Shown: in pieces, positions 1-10,322 of the stretch
Position numbering within the stretch: the first letter of the stretch is position 1
How the letters are laid out: the number at the start of each line of letters is the position of its first letter
Source of the DNA: Yersinia massiliensis
Lineage (GTDB): Bacteria > Pseudomonadota > Gammaproteobacteria > Enterobacterales > Enterobacteriaceae
Direction of reading: 5' to 3'
Assembly (NCBI RefSeq): GCF_003048255.1
Contig: NZ_CP028487.1
Location: forward strand, 4,154,001-4,218,000
Length of the DNA stretch: 64,000 nt
Translations under genes and position numbers: made by a program
The notes under the pieces: model-generated
Told to the model about the DNA's origin: nothing
Seen by the model: only the letters and a program-made list of their open reading frames with translations
Database searches by the model: none

Positions 1-602
1 ACACTATTTCAGCCTCGGCACCTTGCCGTCACTGAGCATTTATTTATGAGCGAGCCAAGAAACGATGTCTGTTTCTCTGGTGATTAAAAACGCGCTACAG
101 AAAGCGATATTACGACCGTCAGTGCGAACACAGACCATGCAGAAATAGCGCTAATGAGACCGTTCTAGCTCAACACGTTGGCGAGCGGACTTGGTTCCTT
201 GAAGATAGCCCCACGGGTAAGCCCTTGGTTGCAATTGAGATCCATCTCACCGCAATACTTACCTGACTTGAAATGTGCGCGGAAACCGCGTTTTCAGTCA
301 AAAATACATCATGCTATTTGAACACATTGTCGACACATGAGATGCGCCACAACTCACATTAATTAACAGAAAATTGTAACGCGCCGACATTATATGTGAT
401 TAGAATCACAAAATAACCTCATTTATAAGGTTTCGACAGTATTATGCCCACTCGCTTCAAGAATAGCTTATGGGTAGGAATACGCCTGAAAAACGGTGCA
501 GCGCAGCGTCAAAGGTATAGCGGGTTTGAGTGCAAAATGCGCACCCGCGCTAGGGGCTTGTGTCTAAACAACAAACCCCTAAATGAGAATGACTGCGAAA
601 AA
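1..602. other. Left-edge noncoding stretch, no recognisable gene
   Basis: I see no convincing gene here. Short open frames exist but have no ribosome binding site and no recognisable protein family. The only structure is an inverted repeat at about 552-580 (AGGGG-TTGT arms around a short loop) just beyond the stop codon of the nucleoside transporter. It could end that transcript, but it lacks a T-run, so a rho-independent terminator is not established. Confidence 0.5.
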
Positions 603-1874
603 TTAGAGTGCGAGGAAGAAGCCAGCAATAGTGGCACTCATCAGATTAGACAATGTACCTGCTGCCACGGCTTTCAAACCGAACCGCGCGATATCATGGC
701 GACGATTAGGTGCCATGCTGCCTAAACCACCCAGTAAAATGGCGACCGACGATAAGTTGGCAAAACCACAAAGGGCGAAAGAGATAATCGCTTTTGTGTG
801 TTCAGAAATAACCTGTAAACCAGCGGCTTTAACTAATTCCTCTGACTGAAGATATTGGCCGAAATTCATAAATGCCACGAATTCGTTGACGATAATTTTC
901 TGACCAATAAACGAGCCAGCCACCATCGCTTCACTCCAAGGAATGCCTATCAGATAAGCAATTGGAGAGAACACCCAGCCTAGAATCAGCTCTAGCGAGA
1001 GTTGCGGATAGTCAAACCAACCGCCAATTCCGCCCAAAATACCATTGAGCAATGCAATCAAAGCGATAAATGCCAGCAACATTGCGCCGACATTCAATGC
1101 CAGTTGTAGACCGGAAGCGGCGCCGGATGCCGCAGCATCAATCACGTTTGCGGGGCGGTCATCTTCTGCAATTAAAGTGGTGGCATCAACTTTGTCATGG
1201 GTCTTTTCCGTTTCCGGCACCATCAACTTAGCAAATAGCAACCCGCCAGGCGCGGCCATAAAGGAGGCGGCAATCAGGTACTCCAATGGCACCCCCATTT
1301 GCGCGTAACCCGCCAAAACAGAGCCGGCAACGGAGGCTAAACCGCCACACATCACTGCAAACAGTTCGGATTGCGTCATCGTGGCAATATAAGGGCGCAC
1401 GACCAGAGGGGCTTCCGTTTGCCCGACAAAGATATTGGCCGTCGCGGAAAGAGATTCAGTACGAGAAGTGCCAAGCAGCTTTTGTAAGCCGCCGCCTAGC
1501 ACCTTGATCACCAGTTGCATCACACCGAGATAATACAAAACAGCGATCAATGAGGAGAAGAAGACAATCACTGGCAGTACACGCAGGGCAAAGACAAACC
1601 CGCCCCCGCCAAAGACTTCAAACATTTTGTCGGAAACTAAACCGCCAAACATAAATGAAATCCCGTCATTACCGTAAGCGATAACATTCGCGACCCCTTC
1701 GGACATTCCCCCTAAGATACTGCGCCCTACCGGTACATATAATACCAACGCGCCTATTCCTACCTGAAGAATAAATGCCCCTATCACAGTGCGGATATTA
1801 ATCGCCCTAAAATTACTTGAAAGAAGTACGGCTATTAATATCAGTACTGCCATTCCCACCAAACTCATAAGCAT
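603..1874 (-). CDS. NupC/NupX-family nucleoside:H+ symporter
   Basis: Inner-membrane concentrative nucleoside transporter of the CNT family, expected to import pyrimidine and purine nucleosides using the proton gradient. The 423-residue product is hydrophobic throughout, with an N-terminal membrane helix, an internal segment rich in GG and SVAG motifs at about residues 175-195, and a C-terminal signature ending [14 protein letters not shown] that is typical of the family. Length fits NupC (about 400) and NupX (416), and the overall sequence resembles NupX/YeiJ more than NupC. The chosen ATG has an AGGATT ribosome binding site 6-10 bases upstream. It stands alone; the upstream region carries a CRP-like site. 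Substrate range is inferred from the family. Confidence 0.85.
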   Translation of the reverse strand: MLMSLVGMAVLILIAVLLSSNFRAINIRTVIGAFILQVGIGALVLYVPVGRSILGGMSEGVANVIAYGNDGISFMFGGLVSDKMFEVFGGGGFVFALRVLPVIVFFSSLIAVLYYLGVMQLVIKVLGGGLQKLLGTSRTESLSATANIFVGQTEAPLVVRPYIATMTQSELFAVMCGGLASVAGSVLAGYAQMGVPLEYLIAASFMAAPGGLLFAKLMVPETEKTHDKVDATTLIAEDDRPANVIDAAASGAASGLQLALNVGAMLLAFIALIALLNGILGGIGGWFDYPQLSLELILGWVFSPIAYLIGIPWSEAMVAGSFIGQKIIVNEFVAFMNFGQYLQSEELVKAAGLQVISEHTKAIISFALCGFANLSSVAILLGGLGSMAPNRRHDIARFGLKAVAAGTLSNLMSATIAGFFLAL

Positions 1875-1996
1875 GCAGATAATCCTGTTAATGATTTGTA
1901 TTGAAATTATATGGGCGGATTATACCGACATGGGCCAGTCATCAAACAATCCCTGTCACAAATAAACACAACTAAAAGCAACGGTAAGACTGTAAA

Positions 1997-2012
1997 TGTG
2001 ATGACTGTCACG
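1997..2012. promoter_or_regulatory. Candidate CRP site upstream of the nucleoside transporter
   Basis: The sequence TGTGA-N6-TCACG matches the cAMP-CRP consensus TGTGA-N6-TCACA at 9 of 10 half-site bases. It lies about 125 bp upstream of the transporter start codon. E. coli nupC is controlled by CRP and CytR, so a CRP site here is expected. Binding is inferred, not shown. Confidence 0.5.
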
Positions 2013-2091
2013 GAAAGTAACTCAATAAAAGAATAACACGCTAACTATTCCCGCAGCTTACCGAGATCGTTCAATGTGTTATCACGCGAGT

Positions 2092-2901
2092 TTAGGCGGG
2101 AGGTAACTGAAATAAGCGCTGGCTATTCGCCAGCAAATGAGCGGCTATTTCTTGCGGCGCTTCTGAACGCAATTCACACAATGCAGCAAACACCTGCGCT
2201 GCACGTTCGGGTCGATTAGGCTGTCCCTGAAAACCGGCGAGGGGCATATCGGGTGCATCGGTTTCTAGCAGTAACGCAGAAAGGGGCAATGCCGCCATCA
2301 CGCGACGCGTTTTCTGCGCTCGCTCATAGGTGATTGTTCCCCCTACGCCAATAGCATAACCCAAGCGAACGAATGCTTGTGCTTGCGCCAAACTGCCCGC
2401 AAAACCATGCACCACCCCAGTACGCGGCAAGGCAACTTTACGCAACGCGGCTGCCAACTGATCATGGGAACGACGAGAGTGTAAAATTACCGGAAGATCA
2501 TGCTGTTTCGCTAGCTTAAGTTGAGCCTGTAATAGTGCCAATTGGCGTGGCAACTGTGGCTCATCCATATAGAGATCCAAACCAATTTCCCCCACCGCTA
2601 CCAGCTTTTCAGGTTGACTCGCCAGCAGCGAGGCGAGCGTCGCCAAATCAGCGTCCTGATGATCTGCAATATAGAGTGGGTGCATACCGAGTGCGGCGAA
2701 TAGCGGGGGATAACGCTCAGCCAACGCCAAAATACGGGGGAAATAAGCCGCGCTCACAGCAGGCACAATGAGTTGCCTGACATTGGCTTGGGCGGCACTC
2801 ACTAAGCTAGTCGCTTCCTCGCCACTGAATGGCGGAAAGTCAAAGTGACAATGAGTGTCAACAAAATAGGGAATCTCGAGAGCGGTGGGGATCGGCGCCA
2901 T
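2092..2901 (-). CDS. yjjV: TatD-family metal-dependent hydrolase YjjV
   Basis: Predicted cytoplasmic deoxyribonuclease/hydrolase of the TatD amidohydrolase superfamily. The 269-residue protein shows the family's metal-binding signatures in order: DTHCHFD near residue 15 (HxH), GEIGLD near 103, ILHSR near 140, VHGF near 164 and ETDAP near 214. Its start codon overlaps the stop of yjjU by one base (TAATG), so the two are translationally coupled, as in the E. coli yjjU-yjjV pair. Length is close to E. coli YjjV (259). The physiological substrate of YjjV is not known. Confidence 0.9.
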   Translation of the reverse strand: MAPIPTALEIPYFVDTHCHFDFPPFSGEEATSLVSAAQANVRQLIVPAVSAAYFPRILALAERYPPLFAALGMHPLYIADHQDADLATLASLLASQPEKLVAVGEIGLDLYMDEPQLPRQLALLQAQLKLAKQHDLPVILHSRRSHDQLAAALRKVALPRTGVVHGFAGSLAQAQAFVRLGYAIGVGGTITYERAQKTRRVMAALPLSALLLETDAPDMPLAGFQGQPNRPERAAQVFAALCELRSEAPQEIAAHLLANSQRLFQLPPA

Positions 2902-4178
2902 TATGCTGTCCCCCCTTTGGTATTATCCACATCCGACGGCAAAATAATCTCACCTGCCAATGGCGTTTTTTTGCCTTTACTGGACGCGGTGGTTGGCACA
3001 ATTAGGCCACTGTCTGTCACGGCCATTTGAGCCGGAAGTGGTTGATTTGCCCCAGCAACTGCGTCAACTGGCCTAATCATGTCGGGTGTTTGAGTAATAT
3101 CAAATGATGCATCATCGCCATCCAACCATTCGGCCACGTCATCAAGCAGGTTAAGATCTTTTGGCTGATTCATGTCTTGTGGCTGAATCATGCGACGAGA
3201 AAGGGGGATCGCGGTTTTATCATTCGCCGATTCAGCTGAATTCTCCGTATCACGCGGCAACAGCCAATGCCCAACTGTCGCCAAGAAGTAGCGGCCACAA
3301 CGGCGACCTAAATGATAATCTTGATTTAACGCCGCAACACGGCTGCCCAGTGCATTACTGGCAAGGGGTTTAGGTGGATATATCTCGAAAACACGCAAGT
3401 CGCCCGGCGGTTTTTCAATAAATTGCTGGATACGATGATAGCTCTGTTCATGCTGCTGCATAATTCGCACCAGTTGCTGCAAGCTACTTTCACTGAGCAG
3501 GTGTTCCATTCGCTTCATCCATTGCGGCGTATAGTACGCCTGCGAAGGAACAGTACGGATGACCACAATCGTATCCGCCCCACGTCGATAAGCCTCTTCC
3601 ACCGGAATCGCATCACTGATACCGCCATCCAGATAACTTATTCCATCTAAATCAACACCCTGTCGATATAAGCCGGGTATGGCACTGGAGGCTTTTAATG
3701 CGGGTAACCAGCTTTCGCGGGTTGGGGAGATATAAGTCGGTTCGAAATCATCGCTGCGACAGGCACACATTAAGAATTCGCGGCCATTAATAAGATGCTG
3801 TTCCGCGTGGTCCATGGCCAAAGGTAATTGTTGCGCAGTGATATCCACCAGCCAGTCGAGATCAATTAAATGCCCGCCACGTACAAAGCGTAGCGGATTA
3901 AAGAAATCTGCAGTAGTGGTGTAACGGGTAATCACACGACGAGCGTAACCGGGTTGACCACAAATAAAAGCGGAGAGATTCTGTGCGCCAGCAGAGGTGC
4001 CGATCATTAGGTCAAAAGGGTTAAAGCGGGCACGTTGAAACTCATCCAGCACACCGGCTGTAAAAATTCCCCGCTGCCCGCCCCCTTCACAGACCAACGC
4101 CATTTTTCCGGGTTGGTATGGTTTATAGGCGAGTGGCTCAATATTACCGAGCGTGATAGGTATTCTGTATCCCACCAT
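2901..4178 (-). CDS. yjjU: Patatin-like phospholipase YjjU
   Basis: Predicted serine lipase/acyl hydrolase of the patatin family. Visible motifs are the oxyanion-hole glycine stretch CEGGGQRG at about residue 30, the nucleophile elbow GTSAG at about 60, and the catalytic-dyad DGG in YLDGGISDAIP at about 185. At 425 residues it is longer than E. coli YjjU (357); the extra length is a C-terminal tail after about residue 320, rich in Asp, Gln and Pro, with no recognisable domain. An AAGGA ribosome binding site precedes the ATG. It overlaps yjjV by one base and probably forms an operon with it. Confidence 0.88.
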   Translation of the reverse strand: MVGYRIPITLGNIEPLAYKPYQPGKMALVCEGGGQRGIFTAGVLDEFQRARFNPFDLMIGTSAGAQNLSAFICGQPGYARRVITRYTTTADFFNPLRFVRGGHLIDLDWLVDITAQQLPLAMDHAEQHLINGREFLMCACRSDDFEPTYISPTRESWLPALKASSAIPGLYRQGVDLDGISYLDGGISDAIPVEEAYRRGADTIVVIRTVPSQAYYTPQWMKRMEHLLSESSLQQLVRIMQQHEQSYHRIQQFIEKPPGDLRVFEIYPPKPLASNALGSRVAALNQDYHLGRRCGRYFLATVGHWLLPRDTENSAESANDKTAIPLSRRMIQPQDMNQPKDLNLLDDVAEWLDGDDASFDITQTPDMIRPVDAVAGANQPLPAQMAVTDSGLIVPTTASSKGKKTPLAGEIILPSDVDNTKGGTA

Positions 4179-4250
4179 CCGTCCTTAATTAGGCTACAAC
4201 AGGCGTCGAGGATACCCCTTCTTCACCTTTGCTGTAACCCTCTCGCCATA

Positions 4251-4412
4251 CTAAAGGCGCTTACGTCCTGTAAACAAACTGATGAGGAAGAGGACAATAC
4301 CGACGACAAAGACGACTTTCGCGGCCCAAGCTGCCGTACCGGCTAGCCCACCAAAACCTAATGCCGCAGCGATTAACGCTATAACCAGAAAGATAATTCC
4401 CCAGCGAAACAT
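4251..4412 (-). CDS. ytjA: Small membrane protein YtjA (DUF1328)
   Basis: A 53-residue protein beginning [10 protein letters not shown] and ending TGRKRL, with two short hydrophobic segments separated by a Gly/Ala-rich turn, as in the YtjA/DUF1328 family of tiny inner-membrane proteins. A strong AAGGAGA ribosome binding site sits 6 bases before the ATG. Position between osmY and yjjU matches E. coli exactly. Function is not established. I translated it directly from the minus strand. Confidence 0.88.
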   Translation of the reverse strand: MFRWGIIFLVIALIAAALGFGGLAGTAAWAAKVVFVVGIVLFLISLFTGRKRL

Positions 4413-4491
4413 AAGCTTCTCCTTACCGTTTTAAAAAAATATTCCGTGGGTTTATTGATAGCCCACGAAATACCCGTCAATCGGATAACAA

Positions 4492-5106
4492 TTAAGGCTT
4501 GATGCTCAGATCATTTTTGACGCTTTTTACGCCATCAACGGCTTTAGCAATACTCTCAGCACGTTCGGACTGGGCTTTATTCTCAACATTACCGGTCAGT
4601 AACACGACGCCATCGGTTGTTTCGACACTGACGTTACGTGACGGGACAATGTCATCTGCCAGTAATTTGGCCTTAATGGAGCTGGTCGTTGCTGCATCGC
4701 CAGCATATTCACTGACTGATTGTGATTTCTGATCCTTTACATGCAGCTTATCGCTGACGGATTTAACGCCTTCGACGTTTTTGGCAATATCAACAGCGGT
4801 CTCTGCTTCTGCTTGGGAATTGACGAACCCACTTAGTGTCACGACACCATGGTTAGTTTCGACTGAGATATCCGTGCTTTTGAGGGATTTCTCTTCCAGC
4901 AAAGCACTTTTCACTTTTGCCGTGGCCGCGCTATCCCCCATGTAATTATCGACTTTTTTCATGGAGCTATCGATTTTGGCACCGGCACTGTCCACAGCGT
5001 TGGAAGTTTTATTTAGCATCGTGTCTTCAGCTAACACACTACCGCTGATAAGTGCAGAACCTAAAACAACAGCCATCACTGAACGGGCAAATTTTGTGTT
5101 TTTCAT
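4492..5106 (-). CDS. osmY: Osmotically inducible periplasmic protein OsmY
   Basis: Periplasmic stress protein with two BON domains. I place the start at the ATG of MKNTKFARS, which has an AGGAAG ribosome binding site; a longer open frame upstream (to 5292) lacks one and would bury the signal peptide. From this start the protein is 204 residues (E. coli OsmY 201): a Sec signal peptide ending near SGSVLA-ED, then BON repeats at about 58-125 and 137-204, each with the TxxGVVxLxG core. In E. coli it is RpoS-dependent and induced by hyperosmolarity and stationary phase; I did not identify the promoter here. It stands between prfC and ytjA as in E. coli. Confidence 0.93.
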   Translation of the reverse strand: MKNTKFARSVMAVVLGSALISGSVLAEDTMLNKTSNAVDSAGAKIDSSMKKVDNYMGDSAATAKVKSALLEEKSLKSTDISVETNHGVVTLSGFVNSQAEAETAVDIAKNVEGVKSVSDKLHVKDQKSQSVSEYAGDAATTSSIKAKLLADDIVPSRNVSVETTDGVVLLTGNVENKAQSERAESIAKAVDGVKSVKNDLSIKP

Positions 5107-5416
5107 CGATTTCTTCCTTTCTTGTTTTGAATCCCAAACTGGATAAGTACCCCAATTCACAGATTCTAATGCCACCTCAAATGGGTAGCCATTTGGTGAA
5201 TACTTTACGATTACTGCAGGTTGAACGCCCCAAAGATAATGCGATTCAATCCTGCGCGTAGTTATAAAGATAGAGCATCTCAGAAGAAACACAGTCGGAA
5301 TCGGCCTAAAGGAAGATTTTTATGATTAAGTCAGAGTTATCTTAAGGAAAGAATTGTGAGGGAAATTAATGAATCGGGGTACGGTGTACCCCGATGGAAT
5401 GCGGCTTGCGGCGTGA

Positions 5417-7006
5417 TTAATGCTCGCGTGTTTTACGGAAACGCACTTCTGGATAACGTTCTTGCGTAATATTGAGATTGACCATCGTTGGGGCGATATA
5501 GCTCAAATTATCACCGCCATCTAAGGCGAGGTTCACTTCATTCTTACGCTTAAATTCTTCAAATTTCTTCACATCGTCACATTCAACCCAACGTGCGGTT
5601 GAGACGTTAACAGACTCATACACCGCTTCCACGTTGTATTCACTTTTCAGCCTTGATGACACCACTTCAAACTGCAGAATACCGACCGCACCCACAATCA
5701 AATCGTTGTTGATTAACGGACGGAACACCTGCACTGCGCCCTCTTCTGACAACTGAACCAACCCTTTTAGCAGCTGCTTTTGCTTCAATGGATCACGCAG
5801 ACGAATACGGCGGAACAATTCAGGGGCAAAGTTCGGAATACCGGTGAACTTCATATCTTCACCTTGGGTGAAGGTATCGCCAATTTGAATCGTGCCATGG
5901 TTGTGCAAGCCGATAATGTCACCGGCATAGGCTTCTTCGATGTGAGAGCGGTCACCGGCCATAAAGGTCAGCGCATCGGAAATGACCACATCTTTCTTGG
6001 TGCGTACCTGACGCAATTTCATGCCTTTCTCATAGCGGCCTGAAACAACACGCATAAAGGCAACACGGTCACGGTGTTTGGGATCCATGTTAGCTTGAAT
6101 CTTGAACACGAAACCGGTGAATTTCTCTTCAGCCGCGACCACTTCACGGGTATCCGTTTTACGTGGCATCGGGGCGGGCGCCCATTCAACTAAACCATCC
6201 AGCATGTGGTCGACACCAAAGTTACCCAGCGCCGTACCAAAGAACACCGGAGTCAGGTCGCCCGACAAGAAAGCTTCATGGTCAAATTCATGGGAAGCGC
6301 CTTGAACCAGTTCCAGCTCTTGGCGGAACTGTTTAGCTAAGTCTTCACCGACTGCCACATCCAGATCGGGGTTATTCAGACCTTTAATGATGCGCACTTC
6401 TTGAATGGTGTGGCCTTTACCGGTCTGATACAGGTAAGTCTCATCTTTATAAAGATGGTAAACACCTTTAAACGATTTACCGCAGCTGATTGGCCAAGTG
6501 ATAGGTGAACAGGCAATTTTCAGCTCACGTTCCACTTCATCCAGCACTTCCATTGGATCACGAATATCACGGTCCAATTTGTTCATGAACGTCAGAATCG
6601 GCGTATCACGTAAACGGGTGACTTCCATCAATTTACGCGTCCGGTCTTCTACCCCTTTCGCCGCATCAATCACCATCAAACAACAGTCGACAGCGGTCAA
6701 TGTGCGATAGGTATCTTCGGAGAAGTCTTCATGCCCTGGGGTATCAAGCAGGTTAACCAGACAATTGCCGTACGGAAACTGCATCACAGAAGTCGTGATA
6801 GAGATACCGCGCTGCTTTTCCATTTCCATCCAGTCAGATTTGGCATGATGGCTGGAACCACGGCCTTTTACCGTACCGGCAGTCTGGATTGCGTGTCCGA
6901 ACAGCAACACTTTTTCAGTAATGGTCGTTTTACCGGCATCGGGGTGGGAAATGATCGCGAAGGTACGTCTTTTCGCGACTTCCAGTGCGTATTCACTTGG
7001 AGACAT
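5417..7006 (-). CDS. prfC: Peptide chain release factor 3 (RF3)
   Basis: Ribosome-associated GTPase that recycles RF1 and RF2 after peptide release. The 529-residue length equals E. coli RF3. GTPase motifs are clear: G1 SHPDAGKTT at about residue 20, G3 DTPGHEDF at about 87 and G4 NKLD at about 142, followed by EF-Tu-like domain 2 and the RF3-specific C-terminal domain. Upstream in E. coli lies yjjG; here the next gene is rimI, so yjjG is absent from this location. The ribosome binding site before the ATG is weak. Confidence 0.96.
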   Translation of the reverse strand: MSPSEYALEVAKRRTFAIISHPDAGKTTITEKVLLFGHAIQTAGTVKGRGSSHHAKSDWMEMEKQRGISITTSVMQFPYGNCLVNLLDTPGHEDFSEDTYRTLTAVDCCLMVIDAAKGVEDRTRKLMEVTRLRDTPILTFMNKLDRDIRDPMEVLDEVERELKIACSPITWPISCGKSFKGVYHLYKDETYLYQTGKGHTIQEVRIIKGLNNPDLDVAVGEDLAKQFRQELELVQGASHEFDHEAFLSGDLTPVFFGTALGNFGVDHMLDGLVEWAPAPMPRKTDTREVVAAEEKFTGFVFKIQANMDPKHRDRVAFMRVVSGRYEKGMKLRQVRTKKDVVISDALTFMAGDRSHIEEAYAGDIIGLHNHGTIQIGDTFTQGEDMKFTGIPNFAPELFRRIRLRDPLKQKQLLKGLVQLSEEGAVQVFRPLINNDLIVGAVGILQFEVVSSRLKSEYNVEAVYESVNVSTARWVECDDVKKFEEFKRKNEVNLALDGGDNLSYIAPTMVNLNITQERYPEVRFRKTREH

Positions 7007-7200
7007 AGTTTGAAATTTCTACTTTTAGGCCGCCCTGCTCTGGGCCGTGCATCCTAATTGGTGTCACGGTCAGGCAAAGCAAGGCATTGATTAGGGCGCT
7101 ATACCCTGCTTACTGGGGGTATAAAGGTTATAGCGCGGTATTTTCCCTGATTTATGCCCGATAGACAATTTTTTCAGGGGAGATTATCGGTAAAACTGAG

Positions 7201-7644
7201 CTACCCCAGTGGTAACGCCATCATGATGGCATCTTCACGCCCGTTGGCGCTGGGGTAATAGTTACGACGTACCGAAACCTCGTTAAAGCCTAAGCTCTCG
7301 TACAGGGCAATTGCTCCCGCGTTTGAAGCTCGAACTTCGAGCCAAAGCGTCACTATTCCACGTGATTCCAACTGCGCAATCAGATGTTCAAGCAGTAAAC
7401 GACCATAGCCCCGACGCTGATGCTGTGGGTCAATAGCAATATTAAATAATGTGGCTTCATCCAATACCGTTTGGGTAATCGCGAAGCCTACCATTTGCTG
7501 CTCAACACTCAATTTAAAATTGAGGTAACGCTCACCCTGATTGCTGGCTAAGGTTTTTTCCGACCACGGGAAAGCATGGCTGGCTTGCTCAATTTGGTAC
7601 GCTGTGGCCAGATCGGCTGGCGTCAGGATAGAAATCTGCTTCAT
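7201..7644 (-). CDS. rimI: Ribosomal protein S18-alanine N-acetyltransferase RimI
   Basis: GNAT-family acetyltransferase that acetylates the N-terminal alanine of ribosomal protein S18. From the ATG of MKQISILTP the product is 147 residues, matching the family; the open frame extends further upstream but that part lies inside holD. The acetyl-CoA binding motif A, HQRRGYGRLLLEHL, is at about residues 76-89, and the GNAT C-terminal NAGAIALYESLGF at about 109-121. The gene overlaps the 3' end of holD by 56 bases, the same overlapping arrangement as in E. coli. Confidence 0.93.
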   Translation of the reverse strand: MKQISILTPADLATAYQIEQASHAFPWSEKTLASNQGERYLNFKLSVEQQMVGFAITQTVLDEATLFNIAIDPQHQRRGYGRLLLEHLIAQLESRGIVTLWLEVRASNAGAIALYESLGFNEVSVRRNYYPSANGREDAIMMALPLG

Positions 7645-8026
7645 GATGACAAATCTGCTGCCAAAGTGCGCGTTTCGCGCTTGCGTCTTGATAAAGTCCA
7701 GCCAATGGTGGACTGTGTAACTGTGCGCCTGCGACCGCGAGGGGTTCACTGATGCCCAATCGCCAACTATTGCACTGCGTATCTGCTGGCAACATGGCGA
7801 CCTGATCCGGCGTCAAGGCATAAGCCTGAAGGGGAGTCAGCCCTAAGCTGCGCAACACATCACATAACAATGGATCATCCTGCTCAGGGAGCGTCTGCGC
7901 CACAACCAACAGACGAATCCCCTCGGGGAGACGAACAGCAATTTCACCCTGCAAGACGGCCGGGCGGCGCAATGTCCACTGCGTAATGCCAAGCTGTTGT
8001 AACAACAAGTCTCGTCTTGATGCCAT
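7589..8026 (-). CDS. holD: DNA polymerase III psi subunit
   Basis: Psi subunit of the clamp loader, linking the tau/gamma complex through chi to SSB. The 145-residue product begins MASRRDLLLQQLGITQW, the N-terminal segment that contacts the clamp loader, and contains the family's central LPEGIRLLVVA strand. Length is close to E. coli HolD (137). It is divergent from rsmC with about 112 bp between the starts and overlaps rimI downstream, the conserved rsmC/holD-rimI arrangement. Confidence 0.92.
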   Translation of the reverse strand: MASRRDLLLQQLGITQWTLRRPAVLQGEIAVRLPEGIRLLVVAQTLPEQDDPLLCDVLRSLGLTPLQAYALTPDQVAMLPADTQCNSWRLGISEPLAVAGAQLHSPPLAGLYQDASAKRALWQQICHHEADFYPDASRSGHSVPN

Positions 8027-8138
8027 GCCATTTCCTGTCAGAACGACCCGAATTTCGACGCTATGCTAGCAAACCCATCGAACATGCGCCAACAAACCTC
8101 TATAATCCCCGATCATATTATTGAGGAGCCAAAGACTG

Positions 8139-9182
8139 ATGTCAGCATTAACCCCAGCCAGTGAAGTGATACTGCGCCATAGTGATGAATTTTTAGCCCG
8201 CCACGTGTTGTTTGCCGGTGATTTGCAAGATGCGCTGCCTGCGCAGTTTGAAGCCGCTGGCGTACGGGTTCACTCCAATCAATATCACCACTGGCAATTA
8301 CTGAGCAATACGCTGGAAGAGAATGTGCAATTCGGGCTTTTGGCGACACCTGAACTCGTTGCAACCTGTGACACGCTGGTTTATTACTGGCCCAAGAGCA
8401 AACAGGAAGCGCAATTCCAACTGGCCAATCTGCTTTCCTTATTACCTGTGGGTACCGATATTTTTGTCGTCGGTGAAAACCGCAGTGGTGTGCGCAGCGC
8501 AGAAGAAATGCTGTCAGATTTTGCGCAGTTGACCAAAATTGATAGTGCGCGCCGTTGTGGGTTGTACCATGGTCGCTTAGATACCCAGCCAGAATTTAAT
8601 GCCGATGACTGGTGGGAAAGCTATCAGGTCGATGACGTGACGGTGAAAACCTTACCGGGCGTGTTCAGCCGTGATTCATTGGATTCAGGTAGTCACTTGC
8701 TACTGTCCACATTCAGTGAGCCATTTAAAGGCAGCGTGCTGGATGTCGGTTGTGGTGCAGGTGTGTTGGCCTCTGTGTTGGCGCAACAATCACCCAAAAT
8801 TAAATGGACGCTGAGTGACGTCTCTGCTGCTGCGATTGAGGCGAGCCGAGCAACACTGGCGGCAAATCATATCGAAGCGCAAGTCATCGCCAGTAATGTC
8901 TACTCTGACATTAAAGGCCGTTTCGAGATGATTATTTCGAATCCGCCGTTCCATGATGGTATTCAAACCAGCTTAACGGCAGCTGAAATGCTGATTCGTG
9001 GTGCCACCGCTCACCTGCATATGGGCGGTAAATTACGTATCGTGGCGAACGCCTTCCTGCCTTATCCTGCGCTACTGGATGCCGCTTTTGGCAGCCATGA
9101 AGTGCTGGCGCAGAATGGTCGCTTTAAAGTGTATCAAGCAACCGTGGGTCGCCCGCCACGAGACGCAAAGAAAAAACGTTAA
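8139..9182 (+). CDS. rsmC: 16S rRNA m2G1207 methyltransferase RsmC
   Basis: SAM-dependent methyltransferase that makes N2-methylguanosine at 16S rRNA position 1207 in the 30S subunit. I start at the ATG of [10 protein letters not shown], preceded by GAGGAG; an upstream in-frame ATG at 8121 has no such site. The product is 347 residues (E. coli 343): an N-terminal degenerate methyltransferase-like domain, then the catalytic domain with the SAM motif DVGCGAGVL at about residue 205 and the N2-guanine-type NPPFHDG at about 270. Its stop is only two bases from the stop of the convergent aldo/keto reductase, so no terminator fits between them. Confidence 0.95.
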   Translation: MSALTPASEVILRHSDEFLARHVLFAGDLQDALPAQFEAAGVRVHSNQYHHWQLLSNTLEENVQFGLLATPELVATCDTLVYYWPKSKQEAQFQLANLLSLLPVGTDIFVVGENRSGVRSAEEMLSDFAQLTKIDSARRCGLYHGRLDTQPEFNADDWWESYQVDDVTVKTLPGVFSRDSLDSGSHLLLSTFSEPFKGSVLDVGCGAGVLASVLAQQSPKIKWTLSDVSAAAIEASRATLAANHIEAQVIASNVYSDIKGRFEMIISNPPFHDGIQTSLTAAEMLIRGATAHLHMGGKLRIVANAFLPYPALLDAAFGSHEVLAQNGRFKVYQATVGRPPRDAKKKR

Positions 9183-9184
9183 AT

Positions 9185-10177
9185 TTAAGCGTTAAGATGC
9201 GCCATCCCTTCCACGCCGTAGCGTTCACCGGCTGCGGCATGGAACGGGAAGACCGCCTTCAGCGCCGCTAACTCTTGCGGGCTGAGCACAACCTCTAATG
9301 CCGCTAAATTTTCTTCCAAATAGGTGCGGCGTTTGGTACCCGGAATCGGCACGATATGCTCCCCTTGTGCCAAGACCCACGCCAAGGCTAATTGCGACGG
9401 CTTAACGCCCTTATCACGCGCCATGGTTGTCACGGTATCGACCAATGCCAGATTCAGTGCAAAGTTATCGCCCTGGAAACGTGGGTTATGACGGCGAAAA
9501 TCATCAGTAGCCAAATCATCTGGGCTGCGGATGGCGCCAGTAAGGAAACCGCGTCCTAATGGGCTGTAGGCCACAAAGCCCACACCTAAACGCTCACAAG
9601 TTGCTAAGACCGATGCTTCAGCATCTCGTGTCCACAGTGAATATTCACTCTGGACAGCGGTAATCGGGTGCACTTGATGGGCTTTCTCCAGTGTGGCTGC
9701 CGACACTTCACTCAAACCGATGTAACGGATTTTACCGGCAGTGACTAAATCAGCCAATGTGCCAATCACCTCTTCAACCGGTACCGTAGGATCACCGCGA
9801 TGCTGGTAATAAAGGTCAATCACCTCAACACCCAAACGTTTCAAGCTGCCATCAACAGACTGGCGAATATAGTCAGGGCGACTGCTCACGCCCCGTACGG
9901 TGGGATCGTTAGGGTCACGTACAATACCGAACTTGGTGGCTAAAAAGACCTGATCTCGCTTGCCTTTGATTGCCCGCCCAACAAGCTCTTCATTGGTGAA
10001 CGGGCCATACATATCAGCGGTATCAAGCATCGTCACGCCCAACTCCAGCGCCCGATGCAAGGTAGCAATAGACTCGGTAACATCCTGATTGGTGGAGTAA
10101 AAGTCACTCATTCCCATGCAGCCAAGGCCGAGTGCAGAGACAGCCGGGCCATTCGAACCTAATTGACGTTGTTGCAT
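9185..10177 (-). CDS. Aldo/keto reductase
   Basis: NAD(P)H-dependent oxidoreductase of the aldo/keto reductase superfamily, TIM-barrel type. From the ATG of [10 protein letters not shown] the product is 330 residues; the longer open frame upstream has no ribosome binding site. Visible landmarks are [12 protein letters not shown] (about 17-28), the catalytic DTADMYG with Tyr (about 54-60), the Lys in ATKFG, the QHRGD segment replacing the usual His region, and the cofactor-binding [13 protein letters not shown] at about 285-297. It resembles the YakC/AKR13-type enzymes. It is divergent from a LysR-type gene that probably regulates it. Substrate unknown. Confidence 0.85.
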   Translation of the reverse strand: MQQRQLGSNGPAVSALGLGCMGMSDFYSTNQDVTESIATLHRALELGVTMLDTADMYGPFTNEELVGRAIKGKRDQVFLATKFGIVRDPNDPTVRGVSSRPDYIRQSVDGSLKRLGVEVIDLYYQHRGDPTVPVEEVIGTLADLVTAGKIRYIGLSEVSAATLEKAHQVHPITAVQSEYSLWTRDAEASVLATCERLGVGFVAYSPLGRGFLTGAIRSPDDLATDDFRRHNPRFQGDNFALNLALVDTVTTMARDKGVKPSQLALAWVLAQGEHIVPIPGTKRRTYLEENLAALEVVLSPQELAALKAVFPFHAAAGERYGVEGMAHLNA

Positions 10178-10322
10178 TGTGATATTCCCCGTTAGTGTTG
10201 CCGCAATTGAATGATGCTGCAATTGGTGATGTCGGAAGAAAGTGTGGTTGTTTCGCAGAGAAAGATAAATAATGCAGATCACTCAGCACTGTTCCAAAAA
10301 CACCAACAATAGGCGGCTCATC

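Noticed and set aside
1..400. Possible transposase remnant at the left edge
   Set aside because: Partial translations contain several stops and no recognisable DDE or insertion-sequence motif; I could not support it.
444..725. 93-codon + strand open frame at the left edge
   Set aside because: It overlaps the end of the nucleoside transporter on the other strand, has no family resemblance and no clear ribosome binding site.
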